The position numbers and the translations under genes are program-made. Below the pieces are notes generated by a model. That model was not told where the DNA came from and did no database searches. It worked only from the letters and a program-made list of their open reading frames with translations. Below are positions 1 to 7,073 of a DNA stretch of 13,864 bases, piece by piece. Positions within the stretch are counted from its first letter, which is position 1; the number at the start of each line of letters is the position of its first letter. The stretch spans positions 1 to 13,864 of the forward strand of contig QKJO01000095.1 in NCBI GenBank assembly GCA_003249275.1. The letters are read 5' to 3'. This stretch comes from Spirochaetaceae bacterium (GTDB lineage Bacteria > Spirochaetota > Spirochaetia > Spirochaetales_E > Spirochaetaceae_B).

Positions 1-18
1 AAAGGTTCGGCATTAATA

Positions 19-49
19 TTGACAAAAAAGGTCTTTTATATAATTATAC
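19..49 (+). promoter_or_regulatory. Candidate promoter of the tRNA cluster
   Basis: A perfect -35 hexamer TTGACA lies at 19-24. The -10 region is an A/T-rich stretch (39-49, TATAATTATAC) in which TATAAT at 39-44 is too close (14-bp spacer), while ATTATA at 43-48 gives an 18-bp spacer. The start point would fall near 55, just ahead of tRNA-His at 68. The -35 is convincing; which -10 is used cannot be decided by eye. Confidence 0.6.
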
Positions 50-67
50 GTCACGTTCTTAAAAGAT

Positions 68-140
68 GGTGAATGTAGTTCAGTGGTAGAGCGCCAGATT
101 GTGGTTCTGGTTGTCGCGGGTTCGAATCCCGTCATTCACC
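68..140 (+). tRNA. tRNA-His (anticodon GTG)
   Basis: The cloverleaf is complete. The acceptor stem GTGAATG (69-75) pairs with CATTCAC (133-139). Its anticodon stem CCAGA/TCTGG encloses the loop TTGTGGT, with anticodon GTG at 101-103. The extra G at 68 opposite C140 is the G-1:C73 pair that histidyl-tRNA synthetase recognises, so the mature end is placed at 68. The 3' CCA is not encoded and must be added after transcription. Arg follows after 6 nt, so the two are surely co-transcribed. Confidence 0.97.
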
Positions 141-146
141 CTTGAT

Positions 147-220
<74 letters not shown>

Positions 221-224
221 ATCG

Positions 225-250
225 CCGGCATTCAGCTGGTATTTTTTTTT
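225..250 (+). terminator. Terminator-like hairpin between tRNA-Arg and tRNA-Lys
   Basis: CCGGC (225-229) pairs with GCTGG (235-239), one pair being G-T, around a 5-nt loop. It is followed by T, A and nine consecutive T residues (242-250). This has the layout of an intrinsic terminator with a short stem. It would split the cluster into His-Arg and Lys-Leu-Gly, yet only 6 bp separate it from tRNA-Lys, so partial read-through seems likely. Confidence 0.55.
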
Positions 251-256
251 ATTCCA

Positions 257-329
257 GGGCCGTTAGCTCAGCTGGTAGAGCAGCAGACTCTTAATCTGCG
301 GGTCAAAGGTTCGAATCCTTTACGGCTCA
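257..329 (+). tRNA. tRNA-Lys (anticodon CTT)
   Basis: The acceptor GGGCCGT (257-263) pairs with ACGGCTC (322-328), including a G-T at the second pair, and A329 is the discriminator. The anticodon stem GCAGA/TCTGC encloses CTCTTAA, with CTT at 290-292, which reads AAG. No CCA is encoded. It lies 11 nt ahead of tRNA-Leu. Confidence 0.96.
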
Positions 330-340
330 TTTCATGTTAT

Positions 341-421
341 GCGAGAGTGGTGGAATTGGTAGACACGCTGGTCTTAGGAACCAGTGCCTCCGGTATAAGG
401 GTTCGAGTCCCTTCTCTCGCA
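341..421 (+). tRNA. tRNA-Leu (anticodon TAG)
   Basis: This is a class II tRNA with a long variable arm. The acceptor GCGAGAG (341-347) pairs with CTCTCGC (414-420), with discriminator A421. The anticodon stem CTGGT/ACCAG (368-372, 380-384) encloses CTTAGGA, with TAG at 375-377, which reads CUN leucine codons. The D-arm sequence TGGTGGAATTGGTAGACACGC is typical of bacterial tRNA-Leu. No CCA is encoded. Confidence 0.97.
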
Positions 422-430
422 GCCAATCGT

Positions 431-502
431 GCGAAAGTAGCTCAGTGGTAGAGCTCCACCTTGCCAAGGTGGATGTCGCGGGTTCAAGTCCCGTCTTTCG
501 CT
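431..502 (+). tRNA. tRNA-Gly (anticodon GCC)
   Basis: The acceptor GCGAAAG (431-437) pairs with CTTTCGC (495-501). The discriminator T502 is usual for glycine tRNAs. The anticodon stem CCACC/GGTGG encloses TTGCCAA, with GCC at 463-465. It lies 9 nt after tRNA-Leu. Its 3' end (486-505) is repeated exactly at 642-661, the pattern left by elements that target tRNA 3' ends. Confidence 0.97.
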
Positions 503-505
503 TAT
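486..505 (+). repeat. 20-bp direct repeat, copy 1 (3' end of tRNA-Gly)
   Basis: This 20-bp segment covers half of the T-arm, the 3' acceptor strand and 3 nt past the gene. An identical 20-bp copy lies at 642-661. Identity stops on both sides, since the flanking bases differ. Confidence 0.9.
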
Positions 506-641
506 TATCGTGGCTTTCATCATTGAACCGGGACTTGAAACGGAGTCACGGCGCGAAAGCCTGGAGCGCAAACCGACAGGACGCCGGTTTAGTGACGCAG
601 ACGGCTCGCAGGGATGAAGCAGGATGCTGAACCCCGGAGAG
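506..641 (+). repeat. Palindrome-rich non-coding island downstream of tRNA-Gly
   Basis: I see no credible gene here. CGGGACTTGAA (529-539) is the inverted copy of the tRNA-Gly T-arm (484-494), and its first 8 bases also pair with AAGTCCCG at 642-649, so the island has short inverted ends. GCGAAAG at 553-559 repeats the 5' acceptor strand of tRNA-Gly and can pair with CTTTCGC at 651-657. AAACCG (570-575) and CGGTTT (585-590) form an internal hairpin. Together with the flanking 20-bp direct repeat, this looks like a small element or remnant built from or inserted at tRNA-Gly. I do not recognise it as a named repeat family. Confidence 0.6.
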
Positions 642-661
642 AAGTCCCGTCTTTCGCTTAT
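642..661 (+). repeat. 20-bp direct repeat, copy 2 (tRNA-Gly 3' end duplicate)
   Basis: This is an exact copy of 486-505 without the rest of the tRNA. Such duplications of a tRNA 3' end are typical of att sites of integrative elements. No integrase gene lies nearby, and only 136 bp separate the copies. Confidence 0.9.
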
Positions 662-701
662 CAATACGGCAAGGTTGTTCCTGCTGTGAAACAAACAGAT
701 T

Positions 702-730
702 TCGACATATGTGGAAATTTGTTTTATACT
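702..730 (+). promoter_or_regulatory. Sigma70-type promoter ahead of the tig leader
   Basis: The -35 TCGACA (702-707) matches 5 of 6 consensus bases. A 17-bp spacer follows, then the -10 TATACT (725-730), also 5 of 6. Transcription would start near 737, giving a leader of about 112 nt before the tig start codon. This is one of the best promoters in the window. Confidence 0.75.
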
Positions 731-736
731 TCGTCT

Positions 737-848
737 GATGGGACTTAAAGAGTTCCATCTAACGCTGAACGGAAGGTGAGGACGATCTGGGTGTTATCCG
801 GGTCGTCTTTTTTTTATACCAAAATTACCACTGAATAAGGATAGTGCT
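737..848 (+). promoter_or_regulatory. Structured leader of the tig-clp-lon operon (possible attenuator or sRNA)
   Basis: The leader begins with a 7-bp hairpin: GATGGGA (737-743) pairs with TTCCATC (753-759). A single-stranded stretch follows, then a strong intrinsic terminator (781-815), all before tig. No separate promoter is visible between the terminator and the tig start. Either transcripts must read through it, meaning attenuation, or the promoter makes a separate RNA of about 80 nt. I compared it with fluoride, purine and SRP RNA patterns from memory and found no convincing match. Confidence 0.5.
781..815 (+). terminator. Strong intrinsic terminator upstream of tig
   Basis: GACGATCTGGG (781-791) folds back on TATCCGGGTCGTC (795-807). 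The pairing has five perfect outer pairs, GACGA with TCGTC, then mixed G-C and G-U pairs around a short loop. Eight T residues (808-815) follow directly. It could end the tRNA transcript, the transcript from the 702-730 promoter, or both. Confidence 0.85.
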
Positions 849-2156
849 GTGATAACCAGTAAGAGTGTCGAAAAATTGGAAAACTCTGCCGTTAAACTTT
901 CCGAACTTCTGAACAAATACACCAAAGAAGTACAGATTAAAGGATTCAGAAAGGGAAAAGTTCCCACCTCTGTTATTGAAAGAAAGTTTGGAGAGGGCAT
1001 CCGTCAGGAAGCCGCCGCCAACCTCATGGATAAAGCCCTCAAGGCGGCTATGGAAGACCTTGAAGAAAAACCCCTCGGATACGATTATCCCGAAGTTCAG
1101 GGAGAACCTGTTCTCAACCCCGATGAGGATTTTTCATTCGAACTGATCTACGACACCTTCCCCGAAGTGAAATTCGGCGACTACAAGGGTATCGAAATCA
1201 CCGAAAAACAGGTCAAAATCACCAAAAAGCACGAAGACGCGGAGCTGGTGAAAATCCAGGAGCAGAACTCCATCGTTATGGATAAAGCCGATGAAACCGT
1301 AGAAGACGGAAACATCGTCACCATCGACTACTGCGAAATGGAAGGCAAGGAAGAAGTGGAAGGAACCAAACGGGAAGACTTTGTTTTCACCGTCGGTACC
1401 GGTTACAACCTCTACAAAATTGACAAACAGATCGTCGGCATGAAAAAAGACGAAGAGAAAGTCATTTCTAAAAAATACAAGGAAGACTTTGAGAACAAAG
1501 ATCTGGCCGGACGCTCCGTCAAGCTTAAGGTTAAAGTCAAAGCGGTCAAGGAAAAACAGCTTCCCGCTCTTGATGATGAACTGGCACAGGACGTCAATGA
1601 GAAATTCAAGACTCTCGACGATCTGAAAAAAGACATCAAAGATCAGCTCAAAGAGAAGGCCGACAGAAAGATCCAGGGCGAAAAAGTTGAACAGCTCATG
1701 GACAAGCTTGTCGAAGGCAGCGATATCGTTCTTCCCGCCTCCATGATCAAAGCCGAACAGGAAAACAGCTGGAGAAACTTCCTTCAGCAGTCTCAGGTGA
1801 GAGAAGAGCAGATGCTCCAGTTCCTTGAAATGCAGGGACAGACAAAAGAGCAGATGCTTGAATCCTGGAAGGAAAATGCCGTCAAGAGCTTGAAATCCCA
1901 GCTCATTTTCAACAAAATTATCGAAGAAGAGAAATTCGAAGTCAGCGACGAAGAAATGGAAGAAGAGATCAAAAAACAGGCTGAAATGTACAACATGCCC
2001 GTGGAAGATCTCAAAAAATCATTTGGCGAAGCCGGTTTAAAAGAGTATCTTAGTGGTGATCTGAAACAGAAAAAGGCAGTTGACTTTCTGCTGGACAATG
2101 CAAAGATCATCAAGAGCGATGAGAAGGTAGACTATACCGATCTCATGGCTCAATAA
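849..2156 (+). CDS. tig: Trigger factor, ribosome-associated chaperone / peptidyl-prolyl isomerase
   Basis: Trigger factor binds the ribosome near the peptide exit and shields nascent chains. The 435-residue protein is near the usual length (E. coli, 432). The ribosome-binding signature GFRKGKVP is at residues 32-39. A PPIase (FKBP-like) domain spans about 150-236 (VTIDY, VGTGY, then VKLKVKVKAVKEKQLP). A charged, helical C-terminal chaperone region follows to the end. The start is GTG at 849 with AAGGA (837-841) 7 nt upstream; no better in-frame start exists. From the SVE motif to the signature there are about 13 fewer residues than in E. coli (AVKLS runs straight into ELLNKY), so strand 2 and the start of helix 1 of the ribosome-binding domain seem to be missing. 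clpP follows after 26 nt. Confidence 0.96.
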   Translation: MITSKSVEKLENSAVKLSELLNKYTKEVQIKGFRKGKVPTSVIERKFGEGIRQEAAANLMDKALKAAMEDLEEKPLGYDYPEVQGEPVLNPDEDFSFELIYDTFPEVKFGDYKGIEITEKQVKITKKHEDAELVKIQEQNSIVMDKADETVEDGNIVTIDYCEMEGKEEVEGTKREDFVFTVGTGYNLYKIDKQIVGMKKDEEKVISKKYKEDFENKDLAGRSVKLKVKVKAVKEKQLPALDDELAQDVNEKFKTLDDLKKDIKDQLKEKADRKIQGEKVEQLMDKLVEGSDIVLPASMIKAEQENSWRNFLQQSQVREEQMLQFLEMQGQTKEQMLESWKENAVKSLKSQLIFNKIIEEEKFEVSDEEMEEEIKKQAEMYNMPVEDLKKSFGEAGLKEYLSGDLKQKKAVDFLLDNAKIIKSDEKVDYTDLMAQ

Positions 2157-2182
2157 AACCAACGAAATAAGGATCTGCCGAT

Positions 2183-2776
2183 ATGCATGTTCAGAACAAC
2201 ACCCTGGTACCGATTGTAGTTGAGAGAACGGGAACCGGAGAACGGTCTTACGACATTTACTCCCGCCTTCTCAAAGACAGAATTGTATTCCTGGACGGTG
2301 AGATTCATGATGTTACGGCGGACCTTGTAGTTGCGCAGCTCCTTTTTCTGGAATCTGAAGATCCGGAAAAGGATATCAATCTGTACATCAACAGTCCCGG
2401 CGGTTCGGTAACCGCCGGTCTGGCTATATACGATACCATGCAGCACATCAAGCCTGATGTTCAGACGATCTGCATCGGACAGGCTGCTTCCATGGGAGCA
2501 GTCCTTCTGGCAGGCGGAGCACAAGGCAAGAGGTACTGCCTGCCCTCTTCCCGGGTTATGATCCATCAGCCCTGGGGCGGAGTACAGGGTCAGGCCAGAG
2601 ACATCGGGATTCAGGCCCGGGAGATCATCCGTCTCAAAAAAATGCTGATCCAGTACTTTGCGGACAACACAGGAAAAAGTTACGAACAGATTGCTGCCGA
2701 TATGGAGCGTGACTTTTTCATGTCTGCCGAGGAATCCGCCGCATACGGAATCACGGACAGCATTCTCAAGAGGTAA
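2183..2776 (+). CDS. clpP: ATP-dependent Clp protease, proteolytic subunit ClpP
   Basis: ClpP is the serine peptidase chamber that pairs with the ClpX unfoldase in the cytoplasm. The 197-residue protein is of normal length. The catalytic triad is Ser103 (in GQAASMGA), His128 (in MIHQP) and Asp177 (in [11 protein letters not shown]); the spacings of 25 and 49 equal those of the E. coli triad. The substrate-binding [17 protein letters not shown] segment (70-86) is present. The N-terminus [22 protein letters not shown] is typical and little if any propeptide is visible. TAAGGA (2168-2173) lies 9 nt before the ATG. clpX starts 5 nt after the stop, so the two are translated from one mRNA. Confidence 0.98.
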   Translation: MHVQNNTLVPIVVERTGTGERSYDIYSRLLKDRIVFLDGEIHDVTADLVVAQLLFLESEDPEKDINLYINSPGGSVTAGLAIYDTMQHIKPDVQTICIGQAASMGAVLLAGGAQGKRYCLPSSRVMIHQPWGGVQGQARDIGIQAREIIRLKKMLIQYFADNTGKSYEQIAADMERDFFMSAEESAAYGITDSILKR

Positions 2777-2781
2777 AAAAT

Positions 2782-4068
2782 ATGGCCAGAACAAAAACAA
2801 AAGAATTGAAAGTGTGCTCCTTCTGCGGCAAACATTCGGATGTCGCCAAGAAGCTTATCGCCGGACCGGGCGTCTATATCTGTGATGAATGTGTCCAGGT
2901 CTGCAATAAAATCATGTCGGAAGAGGAAAACATCTCTTCCGAATTTGTTGATGACATTCCCACTCCCAAAGAGATCAAAGAATACCTCGACCAGTACGTT
3001 ATCGGACAGGAAGCGGCTAAAAAGACTCTCTCCGTGGGTGTGTACAACCACTATAAGAGAATCATGTTCAAGGACAGAGTATCCGCCGATGTGGAACTGG
3101 AAAAAACGAACATCCTTCTCATCGGTCCCACGGGTACGGGAAAAACCCTCCTTGCCAAGACCCTTGCCAGAAAACTGAAAGTTCCCTTCGCCATTGCCGA
3201 TGCCACAACTCTGACCGAAGCCGGATATGTGGGTGAAGATGTTGAAAACATCCTCCTGAAGCTGATTCAGGCCGCCGGTAACAATATCGCCGCAGCCGAA
3301 CGGGGCATCATCTATATTGACGAAATCGACAAGATCGCCAGAAAGGGTGAAAACGTCTCCATCACCAGAGATGTCTCAGGTGAAGGTGTACAGCAGGCTC
3401 TTCTGAAGATCATTGAAGGATCAACCGCCTCTGTTCCTCCCCAGGGAGGACGCAAGCATCCCAATCAGGAGATGCTCAAGATCGATACATCCAATATTCT
3501 GATCATCTGCGGGGGAGCCTTTGTGGGACTGGACAAGATCATCGAGTCCAGAGTCAGCCAGCACCCCATGGGATTCGGATCCAATATTCAGAAATCCCAT
3601 GAGAAAGATCTGGCCAACCTTTTCAGCCAGATGCATCCCGACGATCTTGTCCGTTTCGGTCTCATCCCCGAGTTTATCGGACGTCTCCCCATTCAGGTCA
3701 GCCTGGATCACCTGCAGAAGGAAGACCTCAAGAGGGTCATCACCGAACCCAGGAATTCCATCATCAGACAGTTCCAGGAATCTCTGAAACTGGATGAAAC
3801 AGAGCTGGCCTTCGAAGAGGCTGCCATAGACGCCATTGCCGAAAAAGCACTGGAAAGAAAGACCGGTGCCCGCGGTATCCGTTCAATTGTGGAAACCGTC
3901 ATGCTGGATATCATGTATGACCTTCCTTCCATGGACGGATTGAAAAAAGTAATCATCACCCGGGATGTTATCCAGAAAGACAGCCTGCCTGTCATCCTCA
4001 CGGATCCGGATGAAATCGAGGCTCCCTGGGAAAACGCCCTCCATGAGAATAAACAAATCACCGCTTAA
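2782..4068 (+). CDS. clpX: ATP-dependent Clp protease, ATP-binding subunit ClpX
   Basis: ClpX is a hexameric AAA+ unfoldase that feeds substrates into ClpP. The 428-residue protein carries the N-terminal C4 zinc domain (Cys12, 15, 34, 37), Walker A GPTGTGKT (115-122), pore loop GYVG (148-151), Walker B IIYIDEID (176-183), the RKH loop (224-226), the arginine finger in EFIGRLP (Arg301) and sensor 2 in GARGIR (Arg364). The ClpP-docking loop, IGF in E. coli, reads MGF (263-265). All motifs for activity are therefore present. AGAGG just upstream, overlapping the end of clpP, serves as ribosome site. The last 26 nt overlap lon. Confidence 0.98.
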   Translation: MARTKTKELKVCSFCGKHSDVAKKLIAGPGVYICDECVQVCNKIMSEEENISSEFVDDIPTPKEIKEYLDQYVIGQEAAKKTLSVGVYNHYKRIMFKDRVSADVELEKTNILLIGPTGTGKTLLAKTLARKLKVPFAIADATTLTEAGYVGEDVENILLKLIQAAGNNIAAAERGIIYIDEIDKIARKGENVSITRDVSGEGVQQALLKIIEGSTASVPPQGGRKHPNQEMLKIDTSNILIICGGAFVGLDKIIESRVSQHPMGFGSNIQKSHEKDLANLFSQMHPDDLVRFGLIPEFIGRLPIQVSLDHLQKEDLKRVITEPRNSIIRQFQESLKLDETELAFEEAAIDAIAEKALERKTGARGIRSIVETVMLDIMYDLPSMDGLKKVIITRDVIQKDSLPVILTDPDEIEAPWENALHENKQITA

Positions 4069-6493
4069 TTTCAGGAAAGCGGAGCTTCCGGTCATCATTC
4101 TGCCGGATACAGTTATATTTCCCTTTACGGTAGCGCCCTTTTTCCTGGCGGACACTGTTTCAACGCGGGCAGTGGACGAGGCCATGAAAGGAAAAAGGGA
4201 TATCTTTCTGGCCTTCCAGAAGGAAGGGGCAGACTCTCCCGTACAGAAGAAGAACCTCTACTCCACCGGTACAGTTGCCCACATCCTGCAAATTCTGAAA
4301 CTTCCCGACGGCAACTCACGTCTTCTCGTGGAAGGCAGGAGCAAGGGAGAGATACTCCGTCTCGTTAAAAAGAAAGACATCCTCATGATCCAGTACAGGC
4401 CGCTGACCGAGAGCCGGGAAGTCGGAAGAACCCTGGCCGTCGGGATGGAAACACTTCAGGAAACCTTCTACGAATACTCCCGGAAAAACAAGAAGATCAC
4501 CAGAGAGACGGTCAATCAGGTGGAACAGGCCCAGACTCCTGAAAAAGTGATCGGCCTGATCGCCTCCCAGCTGACCATTCCCACGGAAGACAAGATTGAG
4601 CTTCTTGAACTCGGCAGCCCCGGAGAAAAGATCAACAGACTGACCGAAATCGTTCAGCTGGAAATCGAAAAAAACACCCTGAAACAGGACATCTCCGGCA
4701 GAGTCCGGAAAAAGATGGAGAAAACCCAGAAAGAGTACTTTCTGAACGAACAGCTCAAAGAGATCAACAGAGAGCTGGGAAATACGGACCAGGAAGATCC
4801 TTCCGGGGCAACTGAACTGGAGATCAGGATCAACGACAAAAAGATGCCCGAAGAGATTCAGGCCCGGGCGCTGAAGGAAGTGAAGAGACTCTCCCGCCTT
4901 CAGCCCATGAGCCCCGAATCCGGCGTCCTCAGAACCTATCTGGAATGGCTGGTCGACCTTCCCTGGACCGAAGAATCGGATGACAGAATGAACCTGGCCC
5001 GTGCGGCAAGAGTTCTGGATGAAGATCACTACAATCTCAAGAAGGCGAAGGACAGAATCCTCGACTATATCGCCGTCAGACAGATCAGAGAGCGTCTCAA
5101 AGGACCGATTCTCTGCTTTGTCGGTCCCCCCGGAACGGGTAAAACGTCCCTGGGACGCTCCGTTGCCAGAGCTCTGAACAGAGAATTCGTCAGAATATCG
5201 CTGGGCGGCGTCAGGGATGAAGCCGAAATAAGGGGTCACAGAAAGACCTATGTGGGCGCTTTGCCCGGCAAGATTATTCAGTCCATCAAAAAGGCGGGTA
5301 CGACAAACCCTGTCTTCCTGCTGGATGAAATTGACAAGATGAGCAGCGATTTCCGGGGAGATCCGGCAGCGGCCCTCCTGGAGGTTCTGGATCCCGAACA
5401 GAACGGCACCTTCACCGACCACTATCTGGAAGTATCCTACGATCTCTCCAGGGTCATGTTCATCACGACAGCCAACTCTCTGCACAACATTCCCCGCCCC
5501 CTTCTGGACAGGATGGAGGTCATTGAAATCCCCGGCTATACGGAAGCGGAAAAGGTCAGGATCGCCCGGGGTTTCATAATCCCCAAGCAGATGAAGGAAA
5601 ACGGCATGGAAGCGAGCGGTCTGGACATTACAGACGATGCCGTCAAAACGGTGATCCGCAACTATACAATGGAATCGGGAGTCAGAAACCTTGAGCGGGA
5701 GATCGGCCAGATCATCCGGAAAGTGACAAGAGAGGCCATCGATAAATACCAGAAAAGAGCGGGCGGAAACAATGTTCACACAGCCCGTATTCATAAATAT
5801 CAGGAGATCTTCGGAATTCCCGAAGATACCTCTGACAACCTCCCCGATCTCTCACGTCTCGTGATGAAAGTGGAGAGCGATGATGTGATCCGCTATCTGG
5901 GCAATCCTCCCATTCAGGATGAAGACAGCGACCGGCGGAACAGACCCGGACTGGCCACTGGCATGGCCTGGACCGAAGTCGGCGGAAGAATCCTGCCGGT
6001 GGAAGTCAGTCTTCTGAAAGGAGACGGGAAACTCATCCTCACCGGAAAGCTGGGTGATGTAATGAAAGAGAGCGCCCAGATCGCCCTCTCCTATCTGCGG
6101 GCGAACAGTGAGGATTTCGGAATTACTCCGGATTTCCAGAAGGAGTACGACATCCACATCCATGTACCCGAGGGAGCCATTCCCAAGGACGGCCCATCCG
6201 CGGGAATCACCATGACGGCGGCCCTCCTTTCGGCTCTGAAGAGAACATCCCTTGTCAGTTCCGTGGCCATGACGGGTGAGATCACCCTGACCGACCGGCT
6301 TCTGCCCATCGGCGGTGTGAAGGAAAAGGTCCTGGCAGCCCACAGAAACAAATGCCGCATCATCCTTCTTCCGGAAAAGAACAGAAAGGACCAGCAGGAC
6401 CTCCCCCAGGAAATTCGCGATGATCTGACCTTTATTTTCAGCAGTTCCGTCAAGGAAGCCCTCAGCCAGCTCTTTCCTGAGGGGACATTCTGA
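4043..6493 (+). CDS. lon: ATP-dependent protease Lon (LonA type)
   Basis: Lon degrades misfolded and regulatory proteins as a cytoplasmic hexamer that carries ATPase and protease in one chain. From the ATG at 4043 the protein has 816 residues: a substrate-binding N-domain (about 13-210), a coiled-coil linker, Walker [10 protein letters not shown] (361-369), Walker [10 protein letters not shown] (424-432), an arginine-finger candidate at 490 (LLDR), and the Ser-Lys dyad Ser719 (KDGPSAG) and Lys762 ([10 protein letters not shown]). The 43-residue dyad spacing equals that of E. coli Lon (679/722). The frame is open further upstream to 3965 inside clpX, but the family starts shortly before the [13 protein letters not shown] motif, so 4043 is preferred. 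The ribosome site is weak (GGGA, 4028-4031), which fits translational coupling to clpX through the 26-nt overlap. Confidence 0.96.
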   Translation: MRINKSPLNFRKAELPVIILPDTVIFPFTVAPFFLADTVSTRAVDEAMKGKRDIFLAFQKEGADSPVQKKNLYSTGTVAHILQILKLPDGNSRLLVEGRSKGEILRLVKKKDILMIQYRPLTESREVGRTLAVGMETLQETFYEYSRKNKKITRETVNQVEQAQTPEKVIGLIASQLTIPTEDKIELLELGSPGEKINRLTEIVQLEIEKNTLKQDISGRVRKKMEKTQKEYFLNEQLKEINRELGNTDQEDPSGATELEIRINDKKMPEEIQARALKEVKRLSRLQPMSPESGVLRTYLEWLVDLPWTEESDDRMNLARAARVLDEDHYNLKKAKDRILDYIAVRQIRERLKGPILCFVGPPGTGKTSLGRSVARALNREFVRISLGGVRDEAEIRGHRKTYVGALPGKIIQSIKKAGTTNPVFLLDEIDKMSSDFRGDPAAALLEVLDPEQNGTFTDHYLEVSYDLSRVMFITTANSLHNIPRPLLDRMEVIEIPGYTEAEKVRIARGFIIPKQMKENGMEASGLDITDDAVKTVIRNYTMESGVRNLEREIGQIIRKVTREAIDKYQKRAGGNNVHTARIHKYQEIFGIPEDTSDNLPDLSRLVMKVESDDVIRYLGNPPIQDEDSDRRNRPGLATGMAWTEVGGRILPVEVSLLKGDGKLILTGKLGDVMKESAQIALSYLRANSEDFGITPDFQKEYDIHIHVPEGAIPKDGPSAGITMTAALLSALKRTSLVSSVAMTGEITLTDRLLPIGGVKEKVLAAHRNKCRIILLPEKNRKDQQDLPQEIRDDLTFIFSSSVKEALSQLFPEGTF

Positions 6494-6566
6494 GAAATTC
6501 AGCGTGCCGAAGGTCTGCCGATGACGACATACCGGCATGATAAACCGGTGTTCGTAAAAAACTTAA

Positions 6567-6595
6567 TTGCCATAAGCGTATTTTTCTATTATAAA
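6567..6595 (+). promoter_or_regulatory. Promoter for the exported-protein / phosphoesterase pair
   Basis: TTGCCA (6567-6572, 5 of 6) is followed by a 17-bp spacer and TATAAA (6590-6595, 5 of 6). Transcription would start near 6602, leaving a 58-nt leader before the ATG at 6660. The lon stop to this ATG spans 166 bp; otherwise it holds only weak hairpins around 6516-6549, without a T run, so I see no clear terminator for lon. Confidence 0.7.
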
Positions 6596-6659
6596 TTGTA
6601 TAGAAGAATTCAGAAAATATTTTTGAATATGAGTGACGACCTACAGGAGGCCCATTGTT

Positions 6660-7064
6660 ATGGCTAAAAAAGCTGTTTTTTTCGTACTATTCATGATGAT
6701 CGCAACGGCATCATTTATATTTGCAGAGTCAGGCACCGCCAGTGTATATCCGAAGACAGTGTCCATTTACAAGGTTTACCCTCACTCACTGGGATACCGG
6801 GTGGATTATATCAAATCCAACAGAACCATAGGGACCTTCTATGCCCCTCTGGAATGGTTTAAGAAAGCCGGCGGTTACGGCGAGATTGTTTACGGTAAAG
6901 GAAAACAGTATCCCTACGCCACATTTTATTATGCAGACGGTAAAATCGACCATTTCCGTCTCTACCTGATTGAAGACTTCAATGATATCAGCTGGGGAAC
7001 CCTTCGGGATCAGGATGTTACGGATAAATTCAATACAGAAGAGCTGGTCATTGAGTATCAATAG
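6660..7064 (+). CDS. Small exported protein of unknown function
   Basis: I do not recognise this family. The 134-residue product begins MAKKAVFFVLFMMIATASFIFAES, a Sec signal peptide with a probable cut after Ala22. There is no lipobox cysteine and no cysteine at all, so it is probably periplasmic or secreted rather than a lipoprotein. The mature part is rich in Tyr and Phe (YKVYPHSLGYRVDYIKS, TFYYADGKIDHFRLYLIEDF) and looks like a small beta-rich domain. The start at 6660 is set by a perfect AGGAGG (6645-6650) 9 nt upstream; an in-frame GTG at 6633 has no ribosome site. Its own promoter and very strong ribosome site suggest high expression. The phosphoesterase gene follows after 9 nt. Confidence 0.85.
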   Translation: MAKKAVFFVLFMMIATASFIFAESGTASVYPKTVSIYKVYPHSLGYRVDYIKSNRTIGTFYAPLEWFKKAGGYGEIVYGKGKQYPYATFYYADGKIDHFRLYLIEDFNDISWGTLRDQDVTDKFNTEELVIEYQ

Positions 7065-7073
7065 AGAGGTTTT

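Noticed and set aside
334..630. 98-codon + strand reading frame across tRNA-Leu, tRNA-Gly and the repeat island
   Set aside because: It runs through two intact tRNA genes, lacks a ribosome site, and its sequence is low-similarity translation of structured RNA.
738..779. 13-codon leader peptide (MGLKEFHLTLNGR) in the tig leader
   Set aside because: No Shine-Dalgarno sequence and no run of regulatory codons; the bases are better explained by the hairpin.
737..815. Fluoride riboswitch or SRP RNA
   Set aside because: Fragments such as GATGG and AACGCT recall the fluoride class, and GGAAGG recalls SRP RNA, but the required helices do not form.
662..848. CIRCE or CtsR heat-shock operator ahead of the Clp/Lon operon
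   Set aside because: I looked for the TTAGCACTC inverted repeat and for GGTCAAA tandem heptamers upstream of tig and found neither.
3965..4042. 26-codon upstream extension of lon
   Set aside because: It lies wholly inside clpX, has no ribosome site, and adds a Ser/Arg-rich tail unlike any Lon N-terminus; ATG 4043 places the start just before the conserved [13 protein letters not shown].
4316..5794. 492-codon open frame antisense to lon
   Set aside because: Codon bias in lon leaves the opposite strand open; the product has no recognisable domain and no start signals.
6633..6659. GTG start 9 codons upstream for the exported protein
   Set aside because: There is no ribosome site before it and it would put a charged segment ahead of the signal peptide; the AGGAGG at 6645-6650 decides for 6660.
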